A DNA stretch of 64,000 nucleotides, from contig NC_063044.1 of the NCBI RefSeq assembly GCF_018812025.1, forward strand, positions 45,996,077 to 46,060,076. Reading direction: 5' to 3'. Origin of the DNA: Megalobrama amblycephala. Its lineage: Eukaryota > Chordata > Actinopteri > Cypriniformes > Xenocyprididae. The notes beneath the pieces are model-generated. The model was given only the letters and a program-made list of their open reading frames with translations. It made no database searches and was not told the origin of the DNA. This document shows positions 1 to 11,500 of this stretch, in pieces. The position numbers and the translations under genes were made by a program. The first letter of the stretch is position 1. Every line of letters begins with the position of its first letter.

Positions 1-853
1 CAGTTTATTTATATTCAACTAATGTCAAGAGCAAGGACTGCAATTAGAGAGAAAGCAGCATCAGCACTGGTAAGATAATTTAGTCTCACTACCTGAGCTT
101 CAGAATGCAATACCGAACATTCAGTTTCATTTGTGGCAGTTTGCTTATCGGCTTGCTGAAGAGATCTTGCTACTCATCTGCGGGAGCCCAAATCTGTGGC
201 GATGTGTGTTGCAATAGCACTGACATATCTGGCTACCATGAGAAAGTAGCCCGTAGAGCACTTTCACACTTTTATTTTTTAACATTTTGGAAAGAGAGAA
301 ATATGTGTGTTCAACAACCAGATGCATTTACAATTGCCCAGTTTCTTCTGGAATGCGTCTCAAAGCACCTCTGTTTTGGTTTGAGAGATCGGATTTAAAT
401 CTGTCTCTCAGTTACACTGGGTCTTTTCACAATCTGATAGCTATCAGGTCAGAGAAAACACAAGAAGTGACCAGGTTTAAACAGGCTGTTAAGGAGCAGT
501 CACAAAATTCTGGAATTTTGCCAAATTTGCATGAAAATTTTGAACCTAATGCAAAATCTGTGTGCTGGGTAAATCTTCCAGATCGTGTGAATTCCTATTT
601 AAATTTAGATTTCGGCTGCAAAATTTCTTGCTGTAGGATGCAAGAGCAGATGGAAATGCTGTTTTAGCTGATGCCCATGTCTCCCAAACCACTGGCTCAT
701 TTATATATTTTACCTGTATTTCTACAAATCAATGCAAAAAACTTTCCTTGATGTTTGTTGATATATTTCTTGTTGGCATGAAGAGCCTGTGATCTGTCTT
801 TTACAGCATATTACAGCTTTCAGAAGTTTTGATAAACTCTTCTGTGTTTGCAG
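1..853 (+). other. Intron of retreg3 (upstream part)
   Basis: No exon could be supported here. Short open frames (around 105-398 and 287-667) have no similarity I recognise. A short segment at 24-51 followed by GTAAG looks exon-like but does not encode the residues expected before the 854 exon. Confidence 0.55.
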
Positions 854-3800
854 TTCTTCGTAAGCCCATGAGGAGTGGAACCTCAGATGATGCTAGTGAC
901 AGTGAAGAGGAACTGGCTGCGTTCTGCCCAACGGTGAGTCCAGAAACGGAGCCCAGTTATTTATAATATCAGGATTTAGTGCAGCTGCATGGTCATGACT
1001 CATGAGGTTAGAAGATCTGTAGGGGTTTATGACAGTATAAAGCAAGTTGGAAGAGTTCATTGTTTTTTTGTTTTTGTTTTTCTTCTCTAAATATTCTGTA
1101 TTTGTAGTTTGATGAAGCATTGGTTGCTAAAGAACTGGCACTGACTGACTCTGAGCACTCTGATGCAGAGGTGTCGTACATGGATAACGGCACCTTTAAC
1201 TTCTCTAGGGGTCAAACGCCCCTCACAGAGGGCTCGGAGGGTAAGACATCTTCAGATCTTCTACTCTTTATCGCTCTTCTCATTCTCTATGTGGGTCAGT
1301 GACATATAAGAATGCCTACAATAAAGAAAAGGAAGAAAAAATCTAGTTTAACATATCAGTTCTTAGAAAACTTGCACTCTTTGAATTCATTTTGTTTTCA
1401 GATAGCTTTGAAAAACCTTTTACCATTTGAAAGAAAAGTTTGTTTAAAGGTGCCATCGAATGATTTTTTACAAGATGTAATATAAGTCTAAGGTGTCCCC
1501 TGAATGTGTCTGTGAAGTTTCAGCTCAAAATACCCCATAGATTTTTTTTAATTAATTTTTTTAACTGCCTATTTTGGGGCATAATTAGAAATGTGCCGAT
1601 TCATGCTGTGGGCCCTTTAAATTCTCGTGCTCCACGCCCACGGAGCTCGCGCTTGCCTTAAACAGTGCATAAACAAAGTTCACACAGCTAATATAACCCT
1701 CAAAATGGATCTTTACAAAGTGTTCGTCATGCATACTGCATGCATGTGCGGATTATGTGAGTATTGTATTTATTTGGATGTTTACATTTGATTCTGAATG
1801 AGTTTGAGGTTTTGCTCCGTGGCTAAAGCTAATATTACACACTGTTGGAGAGATTTATAAAGAATGAAGTTGTGTTTATGAATTATACAGACTGCAAGTG
1901 TTTAAAAATGAAAATAGCGACGGCTCTTGTGTCCATGAATACAGTAAGAAACGATGGTAACTTTAACCACATTTAACGGTACATTAGCAACATGCTAACG
2001 AAACATTTAGAAAGACAATTTACAAATATCACTAAAAATATCATGATATCATGGATCATGTCAGTTATTATTGCTCCATCTGCCATTTTTCACTATTGTT
2101 CTTGCTTGCTTACCTAGTCTGATGATTCAGCTGTGCACAGATCCAGACGTTAATACTGGCTGCCCTTGTGTAATGCTTTGAACATGGGCTGGCATATGCA
2201 AATATTGGGGGGCGTACATATTAATGATCCCGACTGTTACGTAACAGTCTGTGTTATGTTGAGATTCGCCTGTTCTTCGGAGGTCTTTTAAACAAATGAG
2301 ATTTATATAAGAAGGAGGAAACAATGGAGTTTGAGACTCACTGTATGTCATTTCCATGTACTGAACTCTTGTTATTCAACTATGCCAAGATAAATTCAAT
2401 TTTTAATTCTAGGGCACCTTTAATGACTTTTGAAGTGTAAATCTTTTGCAAATATTAAGTCATAAATATCGAAATATTGAAAAACCGAATATAAATATTG
2501 AAAAACTGAATGAACCAAGACAAAATATCAAAATTATTTTTTATTCAGAAATTAAAAACATGTGCATCATAAAAGAGGTATTGCATTTATGACATAATAC
2601 TGTTAAATATTTCTTGAGCATCAAATCATCATATTAGAATGATTTCTGAAGGATCATGTGACACTGAAGACTGGAGTAATGATGCTGAAAATTCAGTTTT
2701 TCAAATTCAGCTGACATCCCAGGAATAAATTACATTGTAAAATATATTAGAATAGTTATTTTGAATTGTAATAATATTTCACAATATTATAGTTTTTACT
2801 GTATATTTGATCAAATAAATTATGCCTTAGTGAGCATTTAGTGAGACTTCTTTCAAAAACATTTAAAAATCTGGTCCCACTTTATATTAAGTGGCCTTAA
2901 CTACTATGTACTTACATTTAAATGAATGATTTGATACAATGCACTTATTGTGTACATACATGTTTTTACATTGTACTTATATTTGAAAAACACCTGCATG
3001 TAATTACATCTGTAATTAATTTCTGTAATTACATTTATAATTACACTGTTGACCCATCCCTTACACCTTACACCCTACCCTTAAACCTACCCATACCACC
3101 AAAGCTTTCCCTAACCTTACCCGTATCCCAATTCAATAGCAGAAAAAGTGTTTTGCAATTCAATATGAACCCAACAAGTACATTGTACTTATTTTTTGAT
3201 GTAAGTACATAGTAGTTAAGACCACTTAATATAAAGTGGGACCAAAAATCTTACTGACCCCAAACTTCTGAATGGTAGAAGCAATTTTTAAATTAATTAG
3301 TAAATGGGGACAAAAATTAGTCACGTCATTGACACATGTATCATCTTTATTTATTCACTGAATAGATTTAGACAGGCACAGTGATCCAGAGGAATCATTT
3401 GCATGTGGGCTCCCAGACTTTCCCTCCATCAACCCGGATGCCACCCTGATGGAGGACGATGATGATGCCAGCATCGGGCTGCCCAGCCTCAACTCAGCCG
3501 CGTACTCCGGCCCTCGCGGCTCTACCTCCGCCCTGCTGGATCTGGACACCCAGATGGACTCTGATCAGGAAGACCTTGACCCCGAGATCTCCCTCGGATC
3601 CTTAAATACTACCTCTGACCTCGCTAGTAACCTGGCAGGGGTCATCGCCAGCAACATGATCCAGGCGGCCATCGCAGGAGCCATGCAGCCCCGGCCACCG
3701 CAAGGTCCTCGGAGAGAAAGCGGCCCACGGGCAGGAGCAGCTCCGAGGGGATACAGGAAGCAGTCGAGCTCGGAGCTGGACACAGACCTGGATTTTGATG

Positions 3801-3928
3801 CAGAGGACTTTGAGATGTTGGATCAGTCCGAGCTGAACCAGTTGGATCCTGTTGGAGGGGGGCAGGGGGGTCAGAACAGAAACCAAGGGTCGAGTTTCCT
3901 GTCCAACTTGCTGGGGAAGCCACAGTGA
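854..3928 (+). CDS. retreg3: Reticulophagy regulator 3 (FAM134C), 3' part, three exons
   Basis: Coding exons 854-933, 1108-1240 and 3366-3928 (stop TGA 3926-3928), all with AG/GT borders and compatible phases. They encode about 257 C-terminal residues; the reticulon-type membrane hairpins must lie upstream of the window. Seen: an acidic stretch (SDSEEELAAFCP), the FAM134C-like blocks LTDSEHSDAEVSYMDNGTFN and SRGQTPLTEGSED, a D/E-rich region, and the LC3-interacting region with core FEML (3809-3820) inside EDFEMLDQSELNQLDP. In the family, the LIR binds LC3/GABARAP and the protein shapes ER membrane and mediates ER-phagy. FAM134A/B share the LIR, but the upstream blocks fit FAM134C best, and neighbouring psmc3ip and mlx support this. 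The 5' exons are cut off by the window edge, so the start is unknown. The second intron (1241-3365) is full of transposons. Confidence 0.9.
1444..2423 (+). mobile_element. TTAA-bounded non-autonomous DNA transposon, family A, copy 1
   Basis: A 980-bp unit bounded by TTAA at 1444-1447 and 2420-2423, with inverted ends AGGTGCC...GGCACCT. A near-identical unit in the same orientation lies at 39374-40332. TTAA target duplication is the piggyBac signature. No transposase frame is present; the 76-aa minus-strand frame at 2127-2357 recurs in copy 2 only because the DNA is repeated. It sits in the second in-window intron of retreg3. Confidence 0.85.
2505..3275 (+). mobile_element. Dispersed cyprinid DNA-transposon fragment, interrupted by a nested element
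   Basis: It contains the high-copy block with GGATCATGTGACACTGAAGA, a central AT-rich part, and the terminal ACCCCAAACTTCTGAATGGT at about 3255-3275. Related fragments occur at about 10515, 29110, 32060, 46940, 54128 and (inverted) 57140. It is interrupted at 2873-3243 by a hAT-type MITE. The 5' border is uncertain. Confidence 0.7.
2865..3251. mobile_element. hAT-type MITE with perfect 8-bp TSD, nested
   Basis: Element 2873-3243. It starts GGTCCCACTTTATATTAAGT and ends with the exact reverse complement, a 22-bp perfect terminal inverted repeat. It is flanked by AAAAATCT at 2865-2872 and 3244-3251, a perfect 8-bp duplication as made by hAT transposases. Removing the element rejoins the surrounding repeat. 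There is no coding capacity. Confidence 0.88.
3806..3820 (+). other. retreg3: LC3-interacting region (LIR) of retreg3
   Basis: Codons GAC TTT GAG ATG TTG give D-F-E-M-L, a canonical acidic-flanked F-x-x-L LIR. It sits 37 codons before the stop, where FAM134 proteins carry theirs. The second hydrophobic position is Met-Leu rather than Leu-Leu as I recall for the human protein. Confidence 0.8.
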
Positions 3929-6530
3929 GCCCATCTTACAGATACTCCCTCCATCTGTCTGCTCCTCATGTCCTTGCACCTTGATCCAAGTAGAAGTTGT
4001 TTGCAGTGTTGATTTGAATGTCTACTGAGATGCTTTCAATTTATCTGAGTGAGTGAGACAGAGAGAGAGTGTGTTTGTTTTGCACTGTTAATGTAATATT
4101 AGATTCTCTTGCCAGGTCTCCTCCACTGGCTGCAGTTGATATCACTGTGAAGTAATCTTCTCCTTTTATGCTCCGTGAGCTTCCTCCTTGTCCTCTCTCA
4201 TTTATGAGACTTGTGTGTGAAAGACTCCGATTTACTTTGTAGGCTAAGCAATAGGACAACAATCAGAAACATTTAAAATGATCCGAAATCTCTTTAACTT
4301 CTTATAAACCAGCAAACTACATTAAAGTCTTATAGATCTTTCGCATCTTTCTTTTTCATACAGACTGTTTTGTTTTTGTCTTTAATAACACATGGGACCA
4401 AATCAGACATTCCACCATCAATGCTGAGTCAAGACCATTAATGTATACAAATAATAAGTTGCCTGTATTGTGAAATCTGCAGTCAAGACGTCGTTTAGCA
4501 GAGGAGTCTGAAGAGGTAGCAGTGACATATTAGGGCTGTGGCCTTATCTCATTTTATTAAAGGGGTAGTTCACCCAAAATTACTCATCCTCATGGCGTTC
4601 CAATCCTGTATAACTTAAGTTTTTGTGGAACATAGAAGACATTTCCCACAGGAACAAAAATGTCATACAGGTTTGGAACGACAATTATTTAGCTAGTCAT
4701 CGCCTGGTAATTTTAACCTTAGCACGCTTTTAAAATTGAGTAGTCACAATATTTTTATGACATTTGGCTCACCACAATGACATTTACATGTAAGTTCATG
4801 TGGGCTGGATTTTCTTTCTGTATTACTTGAAAACCAAGGAATAAGGTTAATAAATGACAGCAACTCTTTCCTCTTGTAAAAATAGGGCAAATTTACAGTA
4901 AATTGTCTTTCAAATGGCTGTTTTTCATCTGTTCGTCAGTCAAAATGAAAAATAAAATGAAACATAACACCAACTTGCTTAACAGCTCGTCAATGCTGTT
5001 CATCTGGTTCTGAGGGCAATACATTGATTTCGTTTGTAATGACTCTACCTCAAACAAGACATTTGGCTGTAACTGCCACCTGTTCGTACACAGCCTCCTC
5101 TCTTCAAAAACACCTTTAACCGTTCTGACTTTATACAGGAACTTTTTTATACAGGTAGCAGCAGGAAAACTGTAGATCTCCTCTGCACCCTCTCCTCTCG
5201 TCTGGTCTGAGATCTAAAACAAAGCCTAACATTCAATACATTACTAAAGCACAAAAGGGTTTGAGAAACCACCTTTCTCCCTTTCTTGTGCTATGATGGA
5301 GCTGGTGGTTAAATGAGTTGAATTTGCTGTTTTATTTGCTGTTTCTTTAGTAGATGCTGACCCTTTTGGGTTTTTATTTTTCTGTTTTTGACCCAATGCT
5401 GATAAGACCTGTCTTTGAGCTTTGATCATTGTGTATGCTGGAAAGTAGGAAACGTACCAGGAAACTGCTGTACCAATAAAAAGGCCCTGTTACCAGAGAT
5501 CAGTGAAGTGTTTTCTCTTTTCCAAGCATACAATTTGTTTTCTCATTTTAATTTAAAGTATTGGAGCGTTGAGGAAATAAAATGATGCAGCTTATCTTTT
5601 TCATCGATGTTTTCACAGTCTGCCACTTCCTGCTATTCCAGTTTATTACATTTCAAACACAAGTCTTACTTTATCCAGCCAACTTGAGTTAGGTTAGAAG
5701 AGTTAGTAATGACTATTCTTTTGCAACTTTGCTGTGATTTTACTCAACCCCTTTTCTTTTTTTTCTGTCTTGTTTTTGCTTGGTTGTGAGCCCTAAGAAT
5801 TTTTTGGATTGCTGTGTTTAAAAAGGTTTGATTTTTTTTTTTTTTTTGAGGTAATTTATGTGTTATATGTGACATTTGTGGGATACTTATTTTTTGAAAA
5901 TAGTTGAAGTATAATGCATATTTTCCCCCTTTTTTCTTTGATGTTTATTTATCATTATAATTAATGCTTTACTGTTTATATGGACACACTTTTCTGTTGT
6001 GGATGATGACAATTCATAAAACCTTTTTTTTTTTTTCTGAAAATGTATTGATTTGATAAATAGTCCATATTTATTTTGAAAAAAAAACATGGAAAGAATC
6101 TTTTTTTTGTGTGTGTAAGTGTGTCAGTGTTATTACCATTTGGTGGGGAAAATATCGGGCCATTTTACCCTGTCTGTTCACCTCTTTATGGTCAGTTTAA
6201 ACTAAAGTCACCAGCAATTCAACTGGGACAATGAAGTGGGGGTTTATACATAGAAACAAATTTATGCCCAACGTCATCTATTGATGTTGTATTGATGTTA
6301 GTGACTTAAATATAAATCAGTTAGCAGTCTGCCATGTTGAGGCAAATGCAAAATGCGGAATCACTCATCTTTTCTTTCTTTGTGTGAGCATTTTTACAGG
6401 AGTCTTTCTGTAGCTGGATTCTGTAATGTCAGTGACTTTTATTTCTGTACAGTAGTATTTCCCTCTTCCATTCCCTGTAATTGATTTTGATAACTTTTGA
6501 TGTGCAAGACAATAAACAGATGAATGAATA
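3929..6530 (+). other. retreg3: 3' UTR and downstream region of retreg3
   Basis: AT-rich non-coding sequence after the stop. Candidate polyadenylation signals are AATAAA around 5474 and 5576, and the best-placed one at 6511-6516 (AATAAACAG). A fragment of the TTAA-type foldback family starts near 4560 (AGGGGTAGTTCACCC). Homopolymer T runs lie near 5832, 6024 and 6102. No reading frame here looks like a gene. Confidence 0.55.
6511..6516 (+). terminator. retreg3: Probable polyadenylation signal of retreg3
   Basis: A canonical AATAAA after about 2.6 kb of 3' UTR-like sequence; upstream AATAAA copies could serve shorter transcripts. Confidence 0.4.
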
Positions 6531-6680
6531 TATTATTTAAGTAAAATGTGTGGTCTTTTTTATTAGTTGTTTTGGTTATTTTGTGACCTATTGATCTAAT
6601 CAAAATTATGCTTCTAGTCTATAATTTGTGCTGGTAATAATAAGGACTGTTATTATAATAGAAATACAAATTTGGTTAAT

Positions 6681-6713
<33 letters not shown>

Positions 6714-6779
6714 TATTCAATATTACAAGATAACCACCAGTGAAAGGCAATTTAATTAAAATTAAATAAAACAAATATA

Positions 6780-7260
6780 CAGTACTGTGCAAAAGTCTTA
6801 GGCCACCACCAGCTTTGTTTTAACAATGTCTTAATGACCATCCAAATATATTTTCTTGCTCTCTTTATTAAGACACAAACAGAAAATAAAGGAAATATGT
6901 ACACAAAATATAAAATAACTTGGAACAAAATTGCTTCTTTAAGCAGAAATCAGTTTTTAGTGTGACCTCCTGGACTTCTTCCAGTTTATCAAAGAAGAAA
7001 CTTTTCATCATATATTGAATTTGTTCTTGGCCTTCCAGTCCTAGGTTTAAGAGAGCCGGTTCCTGCTATTGCTCAAGTGTAAGCGGAGGACACTAAATAC
7101 TTGCCACTTTGCCTATAGAAGCCTTTTTTTCTGATTTTTTTTTAATACTGCATACAAAGTTCCTGTATTTTCTGGTTATATTCTTATGGAGACTGAGAAA
7201 TAATTGTATATGGTCATTATACCATTGCTAAAACAACATCTATTGGTGGCCACAGTACTG
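6780..7260. mobile_element. Tc1/mariner-type MITE with TA duplication
   Basis: It starts CAGTACTGTGCAAAAGTCTT and ends with the inverse CCACAGTACTG, flanked by TA at 6778-6779 and 7261-7262. The 481-bp element has no transposase frame. A related but more diverged end occurs at 24741. Confidence 0.8.
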
Positions 7261-7267
7261 TATGTAA

Positions 7268-7881
7268 TTAAAGGTGACAGAGAGGATTTTTTCGTCGACT
7301 GAGAATCCAAAGACTGTTACTGAGTTTTTGAAATGAGCGCATTCAAGGGAACGCCTCCCAAAACTCGTGCACGAGTATTGGAACACGAGTGTTTACCGTG
7401 TTAGTGGATTCATTATGTCGGACTCACCACAGGTAACTCATAATCTGCAGTTGTTACTCCTGTCTCCTGACAAAAACATTGCATGCGGCGCCTGTGGAGT
7501 GTGGAAAGTTACTGGAGCGCGCAGCCGCGCACATCTCTCACTAGGAACGTCATGGCAGTGATTGACAAGCCAGAGGGCCAATCTGCGCACGTCTCTCACA
7601 AGGAACGTCACAGCAGTGATTGACAAGCCAGAGGGCCAATTTGCGCACGTCTCTCACAAGGAACGTCACAGCAGTGATTGACAAGCCAGAGGGCCAATCG
7701 TTTACGCGATCATCTCGTAAACGGCTGATGTTTTTAAGGCCCTACCTCGTGCACAGATGATGTATATTAATATTATTCCTTTCAGTGCACCTAATAAATA
7801 GTCTTTTATCAGTTAGTAAAGACAGTTTCAAGTAATATTGCAAAAATGTATAAAACAAAACATCCTCTTTAGCACCTTTAA
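7268..7881 (+). mobile_element. TTAA-bounded element, family B, copy 1, with internal 58-bp tandem repeat
   Basis: TTAA at 7268-7271 and 7878-7881 with ends AGGTG...AGAGGAT and ATCCTCTTTAGCACCT. A copy in reverse orientation is at 63075-63543. This copy carries a 58-bp unit repeated nearly three times (about 7534-7699) that is single in the other copy. It abuts the Tc1-like MITE ending at 7260. The minus-strand frame at 7438-7626 follows the tandem repeat and is not a gene. Confidence 0.82.
7534..7699. repeat. 58-bp tandem repeat, about 2.9 copies
   Basis: TCTCTCA recurs at 7534, 7592 and 7650. Each unit runs through AGGAACGTCA, CAGCAGTGATTGACAAGCC and AGAGGGCCAAT. Units 2 and 3 are almost identical, while unit 1 differs at a few bases. 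Confidence 0.9.
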
Positions 7882-8430
7882 AATAAAGTAGCGAAAGAAC
7901 ATGGTTAATCAGCCCTGCTTTTACAGCAAATTATTTTTTGTACAAATTATAATCAAATAACTGTTATTTGTTACTTTTTATTTGTAATTCTGACAAATTG
8001 TTTTGTTTTAATTCATTTCTAAATATAAACAGCAGGGATTATTTGGAAAAAACTTGCATTAGATCATGTTTTACCCATATTATAAGCATTCTTGTAATGA
8101 TTATCAAATCAGTCTGCCATTTTATAAAATCTTCAAAATCTTTTTTCTTGTATCCAATTCAGTGTTGTCTAAAAATCTACTAAAACAAACAAACAAAAGA
8201 TGTAGAGGACTTACATTGGCAAGGATCAGTGAATACAATTTTCTATACATAAACCACTATTTTTCATAGTGACATAATGACAAAATGTTTTGGGTGTTTT
8301 CTTAGGTGATTTCTTAGATGAGCTAAACGTTGATGTATTTTTTTTTTATTTATTTAAAACATATCCATAGACAATATTTAATATTCAAAAGAAAATTCAG
8401 CACGTCACATACATACACTTTAGATTTACA
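7882..8430. other. AT-rich intergenic region, no gene seen
   Basis: Between the family B element and the psmc3ip promoter. Short frames (7968-8183, 8066-8269, 8330-8557) lack coding character or homology I recognise. Confidence 0.6.
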
Positions 8431-8489
8431 CAAATGGCGTCTGGGGTCTGACGTACGTGGCGTCATCATCGGTAGACCCACAATTCAAC

Positions 8490-8502
8490 TTGGCGCGCGA
8501 AA
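8490..8502. promoter_or_regulatory. E2F-like palindromic site upstream of psmc3ip
   Basis: TTGGCGCGCGAAA holds two overlapping, oppositely oriented E2F-like cores (TTGGCGCG and the inverse of GCGCGAAA). It lies about 63 bp before the psmc3ip start codon, in a short CpG-rich stretch that contrasts with its AT-rich surroundings. E2F control is an inference. Confidence 0.5.
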
Positions 8503-8564
8503 GCTGGCTGAAGTAAACAACAGAAGAGTGCAGAGATCGTTGACATATCTAGACTGAATAAACA

Positions 8565-11500
8565 ATGAGCAAAAAGGACAGTTCAGGTACGCGAAGCTTC
8601 TTTAACCTACACGAGTGAACGTTTTACGTCTTTATGTGGTTGAATGACACAGCACAACGAAGCTTTAAAATAATCATCTAGCACGTTATAACACATCAGA
8701 TTTACATGTTTGTCTCACACACACAGGTGTCGCACAGATCCTCGCTTACCTTAATGAGAAAAACAGACCCTATAGTGCTCAGGATGTTTTTACCAACCTA
8801 CAAAAGCAGTGTGGTCTGGGTAAAACGGTAAAAAGCAACATTTCAGATTAAACACTTGTTTTGTCCATTTTTGTTTTGATGACATCTGTCCAGCAGTTAA
8901 AAGCAACAGCAATATTAAAAGATATCTCAAGAGCTCTTTGTGGTGCAATTTGATTGAGTGTTGTTATGATGTTAAACGCCACTATTGTTTTTCATTGCAC
9001 TTACACAGGCTGTGGTCAAAGCAATGGATCAGCTTGCCCAGGAGGGAAAGATTAAAGAGAAAGTCTATGGAAAGCAGAAGATCTACTTTGCAGATCAGGT
9101 CGGTGTGACTCCTCATATAATATAATTGGATGGAGTTTCACCCAGTGTTGGTTAATCGGCCTGACTCTCTGTCCCTTCAGTCTCAATTTGCGGATGTGAG
9201 CGATGCTGAACTTAAGAAGATGGACAGTCGTATCGTGGAGATCACCGCTGAAGTACAGACCATCTCTCAGACCTGCAGGCAGCTGGATACAGGTGTGCAT
9301 GACAAGATGTGCTTCTGGGAAAAGATGTATTGTTTGAACTTGTGCACAGACTTCCAGTGTTTGATAAAAAGTTCATCTTTGTGCCCACAGAGCTGAAGGA
9401 GTTGAACAGCTCATTAACCACAGCAGAGATGAAGGCACAGATCCAGGAGCTGCAGGCAGAGTGTTCTGGGTACAGAGAGCGGCTGGATAAAATCAAGTCC
9501 TCTACAAACCACGTGACCCCGGAGGAGAGGGAGAAGGTTCGAAATCACTGCGTTCTTTAATGTCTGTTGATCTGTTTGATCGTCTTGGTTTGTCAAATTC
9601 ACATTGCAGGATCTAGTCTGGGATCAACAGTAAGGATTTTGTCTGCTTGCCAGGTTAGACTAGTAGTACATATTTTTACTTGCCCTGCCAGTATTTTTTT
9701 TTTTTTTTTTTTACACTCACCTGATGCAAAAACTTGGGAAAATGAGATCCAGGCTGATGATAACGTTGATGAAAAATTATTTATTCATTACAATTAAATC
9801 TAGCCTCACACGCAAACTTTAATCTATAATGAAAATACTTAATAAAACCAAAAGGTAAAGTAACAATCAGAAAGTAATTAATAGTTAATGATAAAATTTG
9901 GAGTATTGTAAAATCCAGAGTATTGTATCTAATAGATGAAAATCAAACATTTGCAGATAAGAGAGAAGAAGCAGAAGCCCAGGAGAGCAAAAAGCTAAAT
10001 TATTAACAACTCAGTCCATATTATACCATAAGCATACAAGGAAATTCCCAACCCACTCAAACTGATGTTTTTGTTAAAATGAAAAAGGTTAATTAAACCC
10101 ATCACGTCGTCCACTGGTCCAGTGTCAAAAATAGTTGTTTTAACCCTTAGGGAATTTTGCAAATCTTGCACTATTAAATGTCAGCAGACAATAATTCTGA
10201 AAAACACCACTTCTGCAGTACTTGGCAGGCGTCCAATGTCTAACCACAAACGTGTCAGCGTGACCTGTCACACTGGAACACTTGAAGAACAATTGAACAT
10301 AACATGCATACTCTTAAATATAAAATAAGAATAACCATAAGGGTACAATACTTGAAAATATGATAAGAATTAATATATATAAAGTAGAAATACATGAATA
10401 TATGAAATCAAAAGTAAAACTGATAAATCATAAGCCATAAACGATTAACATAAATATTAATAAAAATGCATGAATATGAATATTGACCATTTTGGTCAAT
10501 AATTAATATATATATTTAAAAAAAAATGAATACTTTTATTTAGCAAGGATTCGAATCAAAAGTGACAGAAAAGACATTTATAATGTTACTAAAGATTTCT
10601 ATTTCAAATAAATGGTGTTCTTTTGAACTTCCTATTAATCAAACAATTTTGGAAAAAAAATTATCAGTTTGTGTAGTTATAACTGTTTTCAACCTTGATA
10701 ATGTTTCTTGAGCTTTGCCATTATGAATAAACTGCATTTTAAAATATATTAAAATAGAGATTTTAAATCATATTTCACAATATTACTGTTTTACTGCATT
10801 TTTGATCAAATAAATGCAGCCTTATTAAGCATAAGATAATTCTTTCAAAAACATAAATCACATAATCCCAAACTTTTGAATGGTAGTTTGTATATTTTAA
10901 TGCTAACTTGGCTTTTCAATAAAACCCCCTAACAATTCTGCAACAGTGTAACTCAATGACAGATATAAATCCATAAACACACTTTTGCTGGAAAGCTGTG
11001 ACGTATGGTGGAAAACATTTTCAAAAGCTATTATTTGTGAATCCAATTTAAAATTATTGACTGTCCACATCATGTATCGCAACCATTCAGATCCGATTTT
11101 TGTGTCTCATGACGCTCATTTTCTGGAATGTCTGCATTGGTTTCAATGGCTATGACGTTTTGAAATGTTTGAATAGGATTTCAAACCACATATGAATGTA
11201 GCTTGAAATGCAATTTGTAACAATTGCATTTCATTTGATTTTTTTTTTTTTTTTTCGTTCACACTTGCTAAATCTGATCAGATTTCAATCGCATATTTTC
11301 CCAAATCAGATTTGAGCTGACAGTCTGACCGTAGCCAGTCTCACAATTTTGACATCTTTAAGTAGTTACATGACATGACCTTAGTGACATTTAAATCAGC
11401 TGATATTACAACAATATTCAATACATGAGAGAAAGCCTAGTGTTAACATTTGCCAGCCTTATACATGAACACAAAATGTAGTGTTGAATCGGTACAAATG

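Noticed and set aside
24..57. Exon-like segment ending CTG|GTAAG at the window start
   Set aside because: It does not encode the residues expected upstream of the 854 exon in FAM134C, and the acceptor has no pyrimidine tract.
2127..2357. 76-codon minus frame also present at 40030-40266
   Set aside because: The match between copies is explained by DNA identity of the family A transposon. It resembles no transposase and is interrupted by indels.
7438..7626. Frame shared with the 63271-63534 region
   Set aside because: Both lie in family B repeats; the frame follows the 58-bp tandem unit and has no protein character.
10540..10560. GGATTCGAATC as a tRNA T-loop
   Set aside because: No A-box or cloverleaf upstream; it lies inside a dispersed repeat.
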